From assembly GCF_005771535.1 (NCBI RefSeq), contig NZ_VANU01000006.1:124001-188000 (forward strand): a stretch of DNA of 64,000 nt, in the 5' to 3' direction. Source of the stretch: Arcobacter arenosus (GTDB taxonomy: Bacteria; Campylobacterota; Campylobacteria; Campylobacterales; Arcobacteraceae). Shown one piece after another: positions 33,254 through 41,816 of this stretch. A program made the position numbers and the translations under genes. The notes under the pieces are model-generated. The model was not told the DNA's origin. It did not search any database and was given only the letters and a program-made list of their open reading frames with translations. Numbering within the stretch: the stretch's first letter is position 1; each line of letters starts with the position of its first letter.

Positions 33254-33859
33254 TTAAATTTTCCAATGGTTTAGTTTTGAACTATTTAAATCTTTTTTTA
33301 CCTCTTCACAAAGTTTTGGAAAGAAATCTAAAAAATCCTCTTCGAGTTTTTCTATATTATCTTTAATCAATGGCAAGTAACTTAGGGCTGAATCTCTTTT
33401 TGATAAACGACTTGATACTCTCATATCAACTCTTCTTAAAGAGTCTTCAAGATTTTCATAGGTATCGAAATTTAATAGTTTTTTATTTTTTATATTGATT
33501 AATACTTGCTTTGGAAAAGATGGGTAATTGTTTTCTACACTGTTTGTATAAAATTGATTTCTAAACTCTTTTAATGTTACATTACAAAATTTATCCCAGT
33601 TTTTAGTTAATAGATAATCATAGGTAAAATCAATGACAATTCCCCTTAATATACCTTTTTCTTTTAATCTTTTTTTACTTTGAATAAAATGTATATCTTT
33701 ATCGGAAAATGAATCTATAAGGATATGGGTTCTCATACCTTTTTGTAACTCATAACTACTATTATTCCAAGGTTTTGCTTTTAATGGGTCTGCAAGAATA
33801 TTGCCAACTTGAAAATCAATATTCTCTTCTGATAAAAAAAGATGAGCTAACCAATTCAT
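33254..33859 (-). CDS. Acyl-carrier-protein phosphodiesterase-like protein (AcpH/DUF479 family)
   Basis: 201 residues matching the AcpH family: NWLAHLFLSEENIDFQVGNILAD at the N-terminus, HILIDSFSD, and DFTYDYLLTKNW. AcpH removes the 4'-phosphopantetheine group from holo-ACP through an HD-like helical fold and needs Mn2+. It overlaps cbiB by 4 bp on the minus strand, so it is co-transcribed with cobalamin genes although no direct link is known. Whether it acts on ACP or on another phosphodiester is open. Confidence 0.82.
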   Translation of the reverse strand: MNWLAHLFLSEENIDFQVGNILADPLKAKPWNNSSYELQKGMRTHILIDSFSDKDIHFIQSKKRLKEKGILRGIVIDFTYDYLLTKNWDKFCNVTLKEFRNQFYTNSVENNYPSFPKQVLINIKNKKLLNFDTYENLEDSLRRVDMRVSSRLSKRDSALSYLPLIKDNIEKLEEDFLDFFPKLCEEVKKDLNSSKLNHWKI

Positions 33860-34749
33860 AGAAAAAACTCACTTATTAAATAGATAATAAAAAAAGAAAC
33901 CATAAATAAATCAAACTTTGATTTAAACTCTAAAGCTTTTGAGATATCTGTTTTCTCAATATTCTCTTTACCCTCCCCAAAAAAAGGTTTATCTTTAATT
34001 TTACCAAAATATGATGTTGGTCCCCCAAGTTTTATATTTAAAGCTAAAGCCATAGCTGAAATTGGTAAGCCAGCATTTAGGCTTTCATGTTTTTTTCCAT
34101 ATTTTGTAAACTCTTTAAAAGCTTTTTTTGATTTAAAAAATAAAGCAATTAAAATTGCTGTGATTCTTGCTGGAATATAATTTAAAATATCATCTAGAAT
34201 TGCACTAACTTTGCCAAACTTTTCATAACGTTTATTTCTATATCCAACCATTGAGTCTAAAGTATTTACACCTTTATATATAAATGCACCAACTAAACCA
34301 AATAGTAAAATATAAAACATAGGGGCAATAACACCATCACTTAAGTTTTCTGCATAAGTTTCTACTGCTGCTTTATTTATATCACTATTGCTTAAGTTTG
34401 TTGTATCTCGACTTACAAGCATTGAAATATCATATCTTGGGTTAGTTGAAGTAGTTATTTTCTTTACACTATCGTAAAGCATTTTAGAACTAATTGCAAA
34501 GGAGCAAAGAAATGCTTCTAATATAAATATATCAAATAACTCAATTATTGAAGTTATTATAAATATAATTAATAAAAGTGAAAATGTTAATAAAAATCCA
34601 CGAAAAATTGAATCTTTGTAAAATTTTTTTTCAAACCATTTTATATAATTTCCAATGATTATAATAGGATGTTTAAAATATTTTAGATTCTCAAACTCTC
34701 CAAATAAAAAGTCGATAAAATATGCAATAAATACTAAAGCAAGATACAC
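33856..34749 (-). CDS. cbiB: Adenosylcobinamide-phosphate synthase (membrane)
   Basis: 297 residues with four to five membrane helices. It attaches (R)-1-amino-2-propanol O-phosphate (or ethanolamine phosphate) to adenosylcobyric acid. Family motifs are present: YFIDFLFGEFENL near the start, KMLYDSVKKIT, AVETYAENLSDGVIAPMFY, DSMVGYRN and the C-terminal MALALNIKLGGPTSYFG. It overlaps cobD by one base, so the amine-phosphate donor enzyme and its user are coupled. Confidence 0.93.
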   Translation of the reverse strand: MYLALVFIAYFIDFLFGEFENLKYFKHPIIIIGNYIKWFEKKFYKDSIFRGFLLTFSLLLIIFIITSIIELFDIFILEAFLCSFAISSKMLYDSVKKITTSTNPRYDISMLVSRDTTNLSNSDINKAAVETYAENLSDGVIAPMFYILLFGLVGAFIYKGVNTLDSMVGYRNKRYEKFGKVSAILDDILNYIPARITAILIALFFKSKKAFKEFTKYGKKHESLNAGLPISAMALALNIKLGGPTSYFGKIKDKPFFGEGKENIEKTDISKALEFKSKFDLFMVSFFIIYLISEFFL

Positions 34750-35783
34750 TATTTAATCTTTTTTTGAATATATTTTAAAGCTTTAATAAAAAGTTTCATT
34801 TTATCTTTTTCTTTTATCGCAATTCTTACAAAACTTTCATCTAAAAAATCAAAGTTTGAGCAATCCCTTATCATAATTTTGTATTTAGCCAATTCTTCTT
34901 GTAAGAAACTTACTTTTATATTATTAAGTTTTAAAAGTAAAAAGTTTGCATCTGAGTGGAAAATCTCTTTTATCAAATCTATTTTATCTAAATTTTTCAA
35001 TGTGTAATCTTTTGATTTATTTGTCTTTTTTATTGTTTTTTTTATAAACTTTTTATCTTTTAAAACCTCTTTTATATATGTTTGATCAAATTCAGAAATC
35101 TTCCAAATAGGTTCTTTCTCTTTTATTTTTAAAATATTTTTTTTATTTGATAAGATAATTCCAAGTCTAATACCAGCCGAACTATAAAACTTTGTAAGAG
35201 ATTTTAGTACATAAAGTTTTTTATATTTATTTATCATATTAGAGATAGAAGTTTTTTGTGAAAACTCTAAGAAAGATTCATCTATAAATATTGTACAGTT
35301 TTTTTCAATCCATATTTTTAGTAAATCATTAAGATTATAAAATCTTCCATCGGGTGTTGATGGATTTACAAATATTACTAAAGAGTTTTCTTTTATTGTA
35401 GGATTTTCGTCACTAAATCGATTAATAAAAGTTGTTTTAATATTAAATACTTTTGCCGCTTTTTTATACTCTAAATATGCTGGAGAATAAATTACACACT
35501 CTTTTATTTTTGTTTCTTTAAAAAAAGAAAATATAGCAGAACTTCCTCCATTAAATATTTCAAGTTCTGAAGCTTTTACACTATATTTTTTTGCTAAAAT
35601 TTCGTATAGTTTTTCATAAGATGGGTAAGAAGAGATATCCAAATTATTAAAATCAGATTTTATTTTTGGTTTTAAAAAATTTATATTTGAAGATAAATCA
35701 ATAATATCTTCTTCTTTAATATTCATTTTACTTGAAAATTTTTTTATATCCCCACCATGAGAAAATTGTTTTAGATTATTCAA
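34749..35783 (-). CDS. cobD: Threonine/serine-phosphate decarboxylase (PLP enzyme)
   Basis: 344 residues of the class I/II aminotransferase fold. The enzyme decarboxylates L-threonine O-3-phosphate to aminopropanol phosphate for the cobalamin nucleotide loop. It starts FSHGGDIKKF as in CobD. Other key segments are FNGGSSAIFSF, VNPSTPDGRFY, IDESFLEF and the PLP lysine in LKSLTKFYSSAGIRLG. Some Campylobacterota use L-serine phosphate instead and make norcobamides, so the substrate needs testing. It overlaps cbiB and is divergent from bluB across 60 bp. Confidence 0.9.
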   Translation of the reverse strand: MNNLKQFSHGGDIKKFSSKMNIKEEDIIDLSSNINFLKPKIKSDFNNLDISSYPSYEKLYEILAKKYSVKASELEIFNGGSSAIFSFFKETKIKECVIYSPAYLEYKKAAKVFNIKTTFINRFSDENPTIKENSLVIFVNPSTPDGRFYNLNDLLKIWIEKNCTIFIDESFLEFSQKTSISNMINKYKKLYVLKSLTKFYSSAGIRLGIILSNKKNILKIKEKEPIWKISEFDQTYIKEVLKDKKFIKKTIKKTNKSKDYTLKNLDKIDLIKEIFHSDANFLLLKLNNIKVSFLQEELAKYKIMIRDCSNFDFLDESFVRIAIKEKDKMKLFIKALKYIQKKIK

Positions 35784-35843
35784 TAAGACTCTTTTTTTCT
35801 GGATGTTACTATAAATTCAATAATAAAAAAGTTAAGGTATTCT

Positions 35844-36464
35844 TTGAAAGAATTTAATTCAAAAGATATTGAGGTTCTTAAAAAAATCATCAAAAATAGA
35901 CGAGATATTAGAGGTAATAGGTTTTTAGATAAACCAATAAACAAAGAGATTTTAGAAGATATTTTAGATGCCGCGAATTCAGCTCCTTCAGTAGGTTTTT
36001 CTCAACCATGGAAATTTATTATAATTGAAGATGAAGAAACTAAAAATAGAATCTATAATAATTTTATAAAAGAAAACAATAAAGCAAAAAAAATATTTAA
36101 AGATAAAGAATTATATCCGAAGCTAAAACTAGAAGGTATAAAAGAATCTTTTATAAATATTGCAGTTTTTTATGAAAAAAATCATAAAGATATTTTAGGA
36201 CAAACAAGCCAAAAAAGAGTAGGTGAGTATTCTGTGGTTTGTGCAATACAAAATATATGGCTTATGGCAAGGGCATATAATATTGGACTTGGATGGGTAT
36301 CTATTTTAAAACCTAAAAAAGTAAAAAAGATACTAGGAATTGGAAAAGATAAAAAACTAATTGCATACCTAACTTTGGGTTATGTAAGTGAGTTTTTAGA
36401 AGAACCAGAGTTATTAAAACTTAATTGGGAAAAGAAAAAAGAATTAAAAGATATTGTAATTTAG
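35844..36464 (+). CDS. bluB: 5,6-dimethylbenzimidazole synthase
   Basis: 206 residues of the flavin destructase BluB, which fragments reduced FMN with O2 to give the lower ligand of cobalamin. Signatures: RRDIRGNRFLDKPI, NSAPSVGFSQPWKFI and YNIGLGWVSILKP. The start is TTG at 35844 after AAGGT. Its presence implies DMB-type cobalamin made under oxic or microoxic conditions. The kinase-like gene follows after one base. Confidence 0.92.
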   Translation: MKEFNSKDIEVLKKIIKNRRDIRGNRFLDKPINKEILEDILDAANSAPSVGFSQPWKFIIIEDEETKNRIYNNFIKENNKAKKIFKDKELYPKLKLEGIKESFINIAVFYEKNHKDILGQTSQKRVGEYSVVCAIQNIWLMARAYNIGLGWVSILKPKKVKKILGIGKDKKLIAYLTLGYVSEFLEEPELLKLNWEKKKELKDIVI

Positions 36465-36465
36465 C

Positions 36466-37230
36466 ATGGGTATTAAAACAAAAATTACTATTGATGATAT
36501 AGATACAAACTTTAATATTTCATCTTTAAAAGAGACTTTAGATGGAAATAGTGACACTGTTTATATTTTAGATGAAAATTATATATTAAAAATATATGAA
36601 GATAGCTATTTTAAAATTGAACATGAAGAAAAAGTTTTAAATCTTTGCAAAGAGTTAAAAGTTCCTAAGGTTATACATAAATTTAATATAAAAGGTAAAA
36701 ATGCAATCATATTCAATAAAGCTATTGGACAAAGTCTAAAAATAGCAAATAAAAACCATCTTTTTCAAATAGCTACTTTTTTAAAGAATTTTCATAATAT
36801 CACAAAAAATAAATCTTTTAATACAAGTTACTCTTATGATAAAAAATATTTAGAAAATTTAATTAAACAATCTAAAAATGAATATTTTGAAAAATGGTAT
36901 TTAAATTTAGATGTAAAATTAAAAAATGATGGAATAATTCATGGGGATTTATTTATAGATAATGCTATGTTTTATGAAGATAAACTAAGTTGTGTTTTTG
37001 ATTTTAGTGATTCTTGTAGTGGTGATTTTCTTTTTGATTTGGCCGTAGTTGCACTATCTTGGTGCCAAACCATTGATGACATAAAGGTATTGATTAATTA
37101 TTATGATAAATCATTAGATTTAAATATCTTTTTAGAATATGTAAAATATGCATCTTTATTTTATTGTGCTAAAAGAGTTACAGAAAATAGAAGTTTTGAT
37201 GATATAGACTATTTTAAAAAGTTTCAATGA
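36466..37230 (+). CDS. APH/choline-kinase-like phosphotransferase inside the cobalamin cluster
   Basis: 254 residues with an aminoglycoside-phosphotransferase/ThrB-II-type kinase fold. Visible: an ATP-site region around YILKIYEDS, the catalytic loop IIHGDLFIDNAMF (H159, G160, D161), and the metal-binding VFDFSDSC. It lies tightly between bluB and cobT. No PduX-type L-threonine kinase is in the window, and CobD needs L-threonine phosphate, so I infer that this may be the L-threonine (or serine) kinase. An alternative is an alpha-ribazole kinase for lower-ligand salvage. Confidence 0.75.
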   Translation: MGIKTKITIDDIDTNFNISSLKETLDGNSDTVYILDENYILKIYEDSYFKIEHEEKVLNLCKELKVPKVIHKFNIKGKNAIIFNKAIGQSLKIANKNHLFQIATFLKNFHNITKNKSFNTSYSYDKKYLENLIKQSKNEYFEKWYLNLDVKLKNDGIIHGDLFIDNAMFYEDKLSCVFDFSDSCSGDFLFDLAVVALSWCQTIDDIKVLINYYDKSLDLNIFLEYVKYASLFYCAKRVTENRSFDDIDYFKKFQ

Positions 37231-37276
37231 CTTTTAGCTAGAATACGCCTAAATTTGATAGTTTATAGGATTTATT

Positions 37277-38335
37277 TTGATTAATACAATTACAGGAAAA
37301 AAAGATTTAATAGAATACTTAAGAGGTAAAAGTGCAAGTTTTCTTTTAAGTCTAAGTAATACAAAAACGGCAAATATAGAAGGAATTACACAAGCAGGAA
37401 TTCCAGGGCTTATTTACTTAACTCCAACCCTTGATAGTGAATTTGTTTGTACAGGAGAAGTTAGAAGTTTAGAAAATATAGCTGAAACGCCAAAAGGTGT
37501 ACCAACACCTGCTTTAATAACAAGGGCGATTCATCTTTTAAAACCATATTCAAATATTGAAGTTTTAAATTTAGGATTAGAAATAAAACCAAAAGTAGAC
37601 TATTTTAAATTAAATGATTTTGATATAAATCCATCAAATCAGATTGATTTAGGTGCACAAATTGATGCAATGGGTGTTTTTCAAAAAGGTTTAGAATTTG
37701 GAAAAAACTATGAAACAAAAGATGATTATATTATATTGGCTGAATCAGTACCTAGTGGTACTACAACAGCTGCGGCAACAGCATTAGCCTTAGGATATGA
37801 TTGTAAAGATTTATTTAGTAGTTCTTTTAAAACTGTACCAAACTCTATTAGAACTCAAACTATAAATAAGGCTTTAGAAAACATTGACAGTAAAGACGAG
37901 TTATTTGATATATTAGGAAAAATTTCAGATAATATGCTTATTTTTAATGCAGGATTTATTTTAGGTTTAAACAATAAAAAACCACTTATTTTAGCAGGTG
38001 GAACTCAAATGGCTTGTGTTCTTTTAATTGTAAATAAAATATTAGAAATTATGGGCGGAGAGTTTGATACTAGTAGATTAGCTTTATGTACAACAAAATG
38101 GGTATATGAAGATAAAAATAGTGATATAAAAGCATTATTAGAGATGTTAGATTTTGAGATTAATTCATATTATGCAGATTTTGATTTTTCATTATCATCC
38201 CATCCTGCTTTGAAACTTTATGATGAAGGTGAAGCAAAAGAGGGTGTTGGAGCAGGTGGATGCTTAGTTTATGGATTATTAAATGGTTTATCAAAACAAC
38301 AAATAACAAATCAAGTCGAGTCTTTTCTTGGATAA
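37277..38335 (+). CDS. cobT: Phosphoribosyltransferase for the cobalamin lower ligand (UPF0284/TIGR00303 CobT type)
   Basis: 352 residues matching the nicotinate-nucleotide-dependent phosphoribosyltransferase group typical of archaea and cyanobacteria rather than the enterobacterial CobT. Segments: DLGAQIDAMGVFQKGLEFG, AESVPSGTTTAAATALALGY and FNAGFILG, plus GAGGCLVYGL near the C-terminus. It converts DMB into alpha-ribazole phosphate. The start is TTG after AGGA. It overlaps cobU by 8 bp. Confidence 0.82.
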   Translation: MINTITGKKDLIEYLRGKSASFLLSLSNTKTANIEGITQAGIPGLIYLTPTLDSEFVCTGEVRSLENIAETPKGVPTPALITRAIHLLKPYSNIEVLNLGLEIKPKVDYFKLNDFDINPSNQIDLGAQIDAMGVFQKGLEFGKNYETKDDYIILAESVPSGTTTAAATALALGYDCKDLFSSSFKTVPNSIRTQTINKALENIDSKDELFDILGKISDNMLIFNAGFILGLNNKKPLILAGGTQMACVLLIVNKILEIMGGEFDTSRLALCTTKWVYEDKNSDIKALLEMLDFEINSYYADFDFSLSSHPALKLYDEGEAKEGVGAGGCLVYGLLNGLSKQQITNQVESFLG

Positions 38336-38834
38336 TAATAAAAAAATCCTCTATTTTGGTGGGCAAAAAAGTGGAAAAAGTCTTTTAGCTGAGAAAAAGG
38401 CATGTGAACTAAGCCAACATAAAAAACCTTTTTATATAGCAACCTATGACAATAGTTTTGGTGATGAAGAGATGATAAAAAGGGTTCATAAACACCAAAA
38501 TCAAAGGCTTGATAAATTTATAACTTTAGAAGAAACAAAAGAGTTATCTAAAGTTATCAAAGAAGATGAAAGCTATTTGATTGATTGTATCTCAATGTGG
38601 ATTTTGAATAGACTTGATGATAATGAAGATATTTTATTAGAAGAGTTAGAAAAAATCTCAAAAATTAAAGCGAACATAGTTTTTGTTTTAAATGATGTAA
38701 ATTCAGGGGTAATTCCTATGGATAAGATTTCACGTAAGTATATTGATTTAAGTGGAGTTATTGGTCAGAAGTTAGCTTCTTTTTGTGATGAAGTTTATGA
38801 AGTAAAACTTGGGCTTCCTCAGAGGTTAAAATAG
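38328..38834 (+). CDS. cobU: Adenosylcobinamide kinase / GTP transferase
   Basis: 168 residues. It phosphorylates adenosylcobinamide and then transfers GMP to give AdoCbi-GDP. The P-loop is GGQKSGKS. Other CobU segments are HKHQNQRLDKFITLEE and YLIDCISMWILNRL, and the C-terminal GLPQRLK closes it. The guanylylated histidine is likely in the RVHKHQNQR region. The start is a TTG inside the end of cobT. It abuts cobQ. Confidence 0.9.
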   Translation: MDNNKKILYFGGQKSGKSLLAEKKACELSQHKKPFYIATYDNSFGDEEMIKRVHKHQNQRLDKFITLEETKELSKVIKEDESYLIDCISMWILNRLDDNEDILLEELEKISKIKANIVFVLNDVNSGVIPMDKISRKYIDLSGVIGQKLASFCDEVYEVKLGLPQRLK

Positions 38835-40228
38835 TGAAAAATATCTCTATTTTTGGAACATCATCTGATGCAGGTAAATCAACTATAACCTTTGTTATTG
38901 CAAAAATATTGCAAGAAAAAGGATTAAATGTAGTTCCTTTTAAAGCCCAAAATGTCTCAAATAATGCCCATGTATGTGATGATGGAAGAGAAATTGCTAT
39001 AGCACAATATTTTCAAGCAAATGTATTAGGAATAGATACTTCATATCATTTAAATCCAGTATTATTAAAATCTGGACGTGGAAGTAGTGCTTCTGTTATT
39101 GTTGAAGGTAGGGTTGTTGAATCAAAAGATGTAAGAGCATATTATAAAGACTTAAATTTATTGAAACCAGCAGTAAAAAGATGTTTTGAGTATTTAGATT
39201 CAAAGTATGATGTGGTTGTTTGTGAGGGGGCGGGAAGCCCAGTAGAATTAAATCTTATGGATAAAGATTTATCAAATATATTTATAGCTGATGAATATAA
39301 TACAAAAATAATACTTGTTGCAGATATAGAAAAAGGTGGAGTATTTGCTTCCATTTATGGAGTTTATAATCTCCTTCCCAAAAAGCTTAGAGAAAATGTA
39401 ATTGGTGTTATTGTAAATAAATTTCGTGGAGATATAACTTTATTTGATGAGGGTATAAAAATTATTGAAAATGATTTTAATATACCAGTACTTGGCGTAT
39501 TGCCATATTTACCTTTTAATCTAGGGTTTGAAGATTCTCAAAGTTTAAAAAACTATGTGCAAATAAAAGAAAATCCAATTATAAATGTAGGGGTTATTTC
39601 ATATCCCTATATGAGTAATTATAATGATTTCGAGCCCTTAATTGCTGATAAATCAATAAATCTACAGTTTATCGAAACAAATATTCTTCTTGATAAGTTT
39701 GATATGATAATTTTGCCTGGTTCTAAACTTGTAATTAAAGATTTATTATGGATGAAATCAACTGGTTTATTTAATACAATAAAAGGTTTTGAGAAAACTA
39801 TTTTGGGTTTATGTGGAGGATATGAAATGATGTTTGAAAATCTTTTCGATAAATATGCTCTTGAAAACCATGAATCAACAAAAGAAGATGGATTTGGTTT
39901 TATAGTAGATGATATAATATTTGAAAAAGAGAAAATATTGAAAAAATCTTCATATGAAATTTTTGGATGTGATATAAAAGGTTTTGAAATTCATCATGGT
40001 CAAAGTAAAAAATATCCATTGTCTTATGAGTCTAAGAAAATCAAAGGTACCTTTGTCCATGGTATTTTTGATAATGACAATTTACGAAATAAAATATTTA
40101 GTGAAATTAACTCTATGTATAAACCTTTCAATTTTAAAGAGTATAAGTTTAATGAGATAGATAGTTTTATTAATACTTTAAAATCAAAATTAAATATTGA
40201 TTTAGTAATGGAAAAAATAAATGAGTAA
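38834..40228 (+). CDS. cobQ: Cobyric acid synthase
   Basis: 464 residues, GTG start. It amidates the four remaining side chains (b, d, e, g) of adenosylcobyrinic a,c-diamide. The ATP site is GTSSDAGKST. The characteristic PFKAQNVSNNAHV and LKSGRGSSASVIVEG follow. The C-terminal glutaminase domain has the nucleophile Cys in LGLCGGYEMMF and the His in IHHGQSK/VHGIFDN. It is slightly shorter than many CobQ but complete. It overlaps cobS by 8 bp. Confidence 0.93.
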   Translation: MKNISIFGTSSDAGKSTITFVIAKILQEKGLNVVPFKAQNVSNNAHVCDDGREIAIAQYFQANVLGIDTSYHLNPVLLKSGRGSSASVIVEGRVVESKDVRAYYKDLNLLKPAVKRCFEYLDSKYDVVVCEGAGSPVELNLMDKDLSNIFIADEYNTKIILVADIEKGGVFASIYGVYNLLPKKLRENVIGVIVNKFRGDITLFDEGIKIIENDFNIPVLGVLPYLPFNLGFEDSQSLKNYVQIKENPIINVGVISYPYMSNYNDFEPLIADKSINLQFIETNILLDKFDMIILPGSKLVIKDLLWMKSTGLFNTIKGFEKTILGLCGGYEMMFENLFDKYALENHESTKEDGFGFIVDDIIFEKEKILKKSSYEIFGCDIKGFEIHHGQSKKYPLSYESKKIKGTFVHGIFDNDNLRNKIFSEINSMYKPFNFKEYKFNEIDSFINTLKSKLNIDLVMEKINE

Positions 40229-40976
40229 AATAAATGATATAAAATTAGGTCTTAAATTTTCAGTTAGCTATTTCTCTATATTACCTATAAATTTTAAAGA
40301 AAATGATGATTTATCAAAAAAAGATATATTAAATTATATGCTTTTTTTCTTTCCTTTTGTTGGTTTTATTTTAGGATTGATAACTCTAACAATTCTAAAT
40401 TTAACCACCAATCTTGCTTGGATAAGTAGTATAATTGCTGCTGTTGTATATATGGTTCTTTATGGTTTTTTACATACTGAAGCAATACTTGATGTAGTTG
40501 ATGCAATATATGCCAAGCATTCAAATAAAGATGCCTATGAAGTTATAAAAGACCCAACAGTTGGAGCAATGGGAGTTTTATATTCTGTGGTTTTTGTAAT
40601 ATTAAAAATATCTTTTTTAGTCTTTTTATTTAAAAATCATTATGAATTTCATCTTTTAGTAGTATTAATGTTAAGTCGTTTAATGGTTTTATATAATATA
40701 AAACTATTTGATTTTAAATCATATTTTGTAGAAACTTTAAAAAAATCATTGAGCTCGAATTGTTTGATTTTTTCAACTATTTTTGTATCTATCTTATCTA
40801 TTTTTATTATTGGTTTTAAATTTTTATGGATTCTTATACTTTCTTTTATTTTCTTAATTGTTGTTACAAACTTTTTGAAAAATAAACTTGGATTTTTAAA
40901 TGGGGACACAATAGGAGCAACCTTGGAATTAAATGAATTGTTTATGTTGTTTACTATATTAATATTTTTTGTATGA
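40221..40976 (+). CDS. cobS: Cobalamin (5'-phosphate) synthase
   Basis: 251 residues, about six membrane helices. It joins AdoCbi-GDP and alpha-ribazole (phosphate) at the inner membrane. Family segments visible: FSVSYFSILP near the N-terminus and the acidic metal-binding region. The acidic region here reads LHTEAILDVVDAIY followed by KDPTVGAMG, where most homologues have LHLDG(L)xDxxD. The first Asp-Gly is thus Glu-Ala, while the DxxD and KDPTVGAMG parts are kept. It overlaps cobC by 4 bp. Confidence 0.88.
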   Translation: MSKINDIKLGLKFSVSYFSILPINFKENDDLSKKDILNYMLFFFPFVGFILGLITLTILNLTTNLAWISSIIAAVVYMVLYGFLHTEAILDVVDAIYAKHSNKDAYEVIKDPTVGAMGVLYSVVFVILKISFLVFLFKNHYEFHLLVVLMLSRLMVLYNIKLFDFKSYFVETLKKSLSSNCLIFSTIFVSILSIFIIGFKFLWILILSFIFLIVVTNFLKNKLGFLNGDTIGATLELNELFMLFTILIFFV

Positions 40977-41485
40977 TTACATTACTTAGACATGCTCCAT
41001 TACCAATAAAATATCAAAAAAGATATATTGGACATTCGGATATTAATATAGATTATTCTTTAATTGATAAAGAAAAAATTAAAAAATTATCTAATATAAA
41101 TTATGACTTACTTTATTCATCAGATTTAATACGATGTCAAAAAACTTTAAAACTCATTACAACAAAAGATTTTATTATGAGTGAACAGTTAAGGGAAGTA
41201 AAATTTAAATCTTTTATTGAAGAAAAAAATTTTGAAGAGATATCAAAACTTACAATTTATGATGAAAAATATCTTGAATCTGAGTATTTATGGCATTCTT
41301 TTATTTGTGATGAAACAAAAAGCGAGTTTCAAAATAGATTAATAAATTTTATAAATAATCTTCCTAAAAATAAAAACATATTAATATGCACCCATGCGGG
41401 TGTTATAAAAGAATTAGCTTTTTTTTTTAAAAAAGAACAAATAAACACTATAGATTATTTAGAAACTTATAGTTTTGATTTATAA
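40973..41485 (+). CDS. cobC: Alpha-ribazole phosphatase-like histidine phosphatase
   Basis: 170 residues with the histidine phosphatase signature LLRHAPLP (H7) at the N-terminus, the acid motif REVKF, and the second catalytic His in CTHAGVI. As last gene of the cobalamin operon it is expected to remove the phosphate from alpha-ribazole 5'-phosphate or adenosylcobalamin phosphate. A weak, A/T-rich end follows with no clear terminator. Confidence 0.88.
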   Translation: MITLLRHAPLPIKYQKRYIGHSDINIDYSLIDKEKIKKLSNINYDLLYSSDLIRCQKTLKLITTKDFIMSEQLREVKFKSFIEEKNFEEISKLTIYDEKYLESEYLWHSFICDETKSEFQNRLINFINNLPKNKNILICTHAGVIKELAFFFKKEQINTIDYLETYSFDL

Positions 41486-41560
41486 ATATAACTAAAACTT
41501 ATTATACTTTTATAACTTAATTTAATAATAAATTAAACTTAATTAAAATATAATTCACCA

Positions 41561-41575
41561 TTATAATGGTTTGAT
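41561..41575. repeat. Inverted-repeat copy 1, overlapping the 67-residue gene stop
   Basis: TTATAATGGTTTGAT, perfectly complementary to 41779-41793. It contains the gene's stop codon on the minus strand and a TATAAT reading inward on the plus strand. Confidence 0.85.
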
Positions 41576-41764
41576 TTTTGCTTTTAAACTTTTTGGCAAA
41601 TGAGCAAATACAATTTTACTGTTTTTCAAATGTTCTCCTTTTTCAAATATACTAACGTCCAGAGTCATATTTGAGGTATTAAAAGATAGTAATTTAATTG
41701 TTTGATTGTTTTGTTCATACGAGAAATTTTTAAGTTTCAAGTCAATAATTGTTTTTTTAGCCAT
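41561..41764 (-). CDS. Small 67-residue cytoplasmic protein flanked by inverted repeats
   Basis: 67 residues, basic with mixed beta/helix pattern and no cysteine or signal. The start codon has a strong AGAAGGAG ribosome site, so translation is likely. I recognise no family. Perfect 15-bp inverted repeats lie at both ends (41561-41575 and 41779-41793). One covers the stop codon and the other contains the minus-strand -10 TATAAT. It is divergent from the TDT transporter gene. Confidence 0.65.
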   Translation of the reverse strand: MAKKTIIDLKLKNFSYEQNNQTIKLLSFNTSNMTLDVSIFEKGEHLKNSKIVFAHLPKSLKAKIKPL

Positions 41765-41778
41765 GAGTCTCCTTCTGT

Positions 41779-41793
41779 ATCAAACCATTATAA
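41779..41793. repeat. Inverted-repeat copy 2, promoter of the 67-residue gene
   Basis: ATCAAACCATTATAA, the inverse of 41561-41575. On the minus strand it supplies the -10 TATAAT, and the expected 5' end of the mRNA (GGTTTGAT) is complementary to the 3' end of the same mRNA. Confidence 0.85.
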
Positions 41794-41816
41794 AAAAAGA
41801 TTTCTTAAAGGATTTT

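Noticed and set aside
41561-41793. Insertion sequence or classical MITE
   Set aside because: The inverted repeats are perfect but no target-site duplication or transposase is visible, and no second copy appears in this window. Kept only as an open finding.
41706-41816. Longer N-terminus for the TDT transporter
   Set aside because: It overlaps the divergent 67-residue gene, has no ribosome site and is unlike the family start. The ATG at 41817 has TTAAAGGATT upstream.
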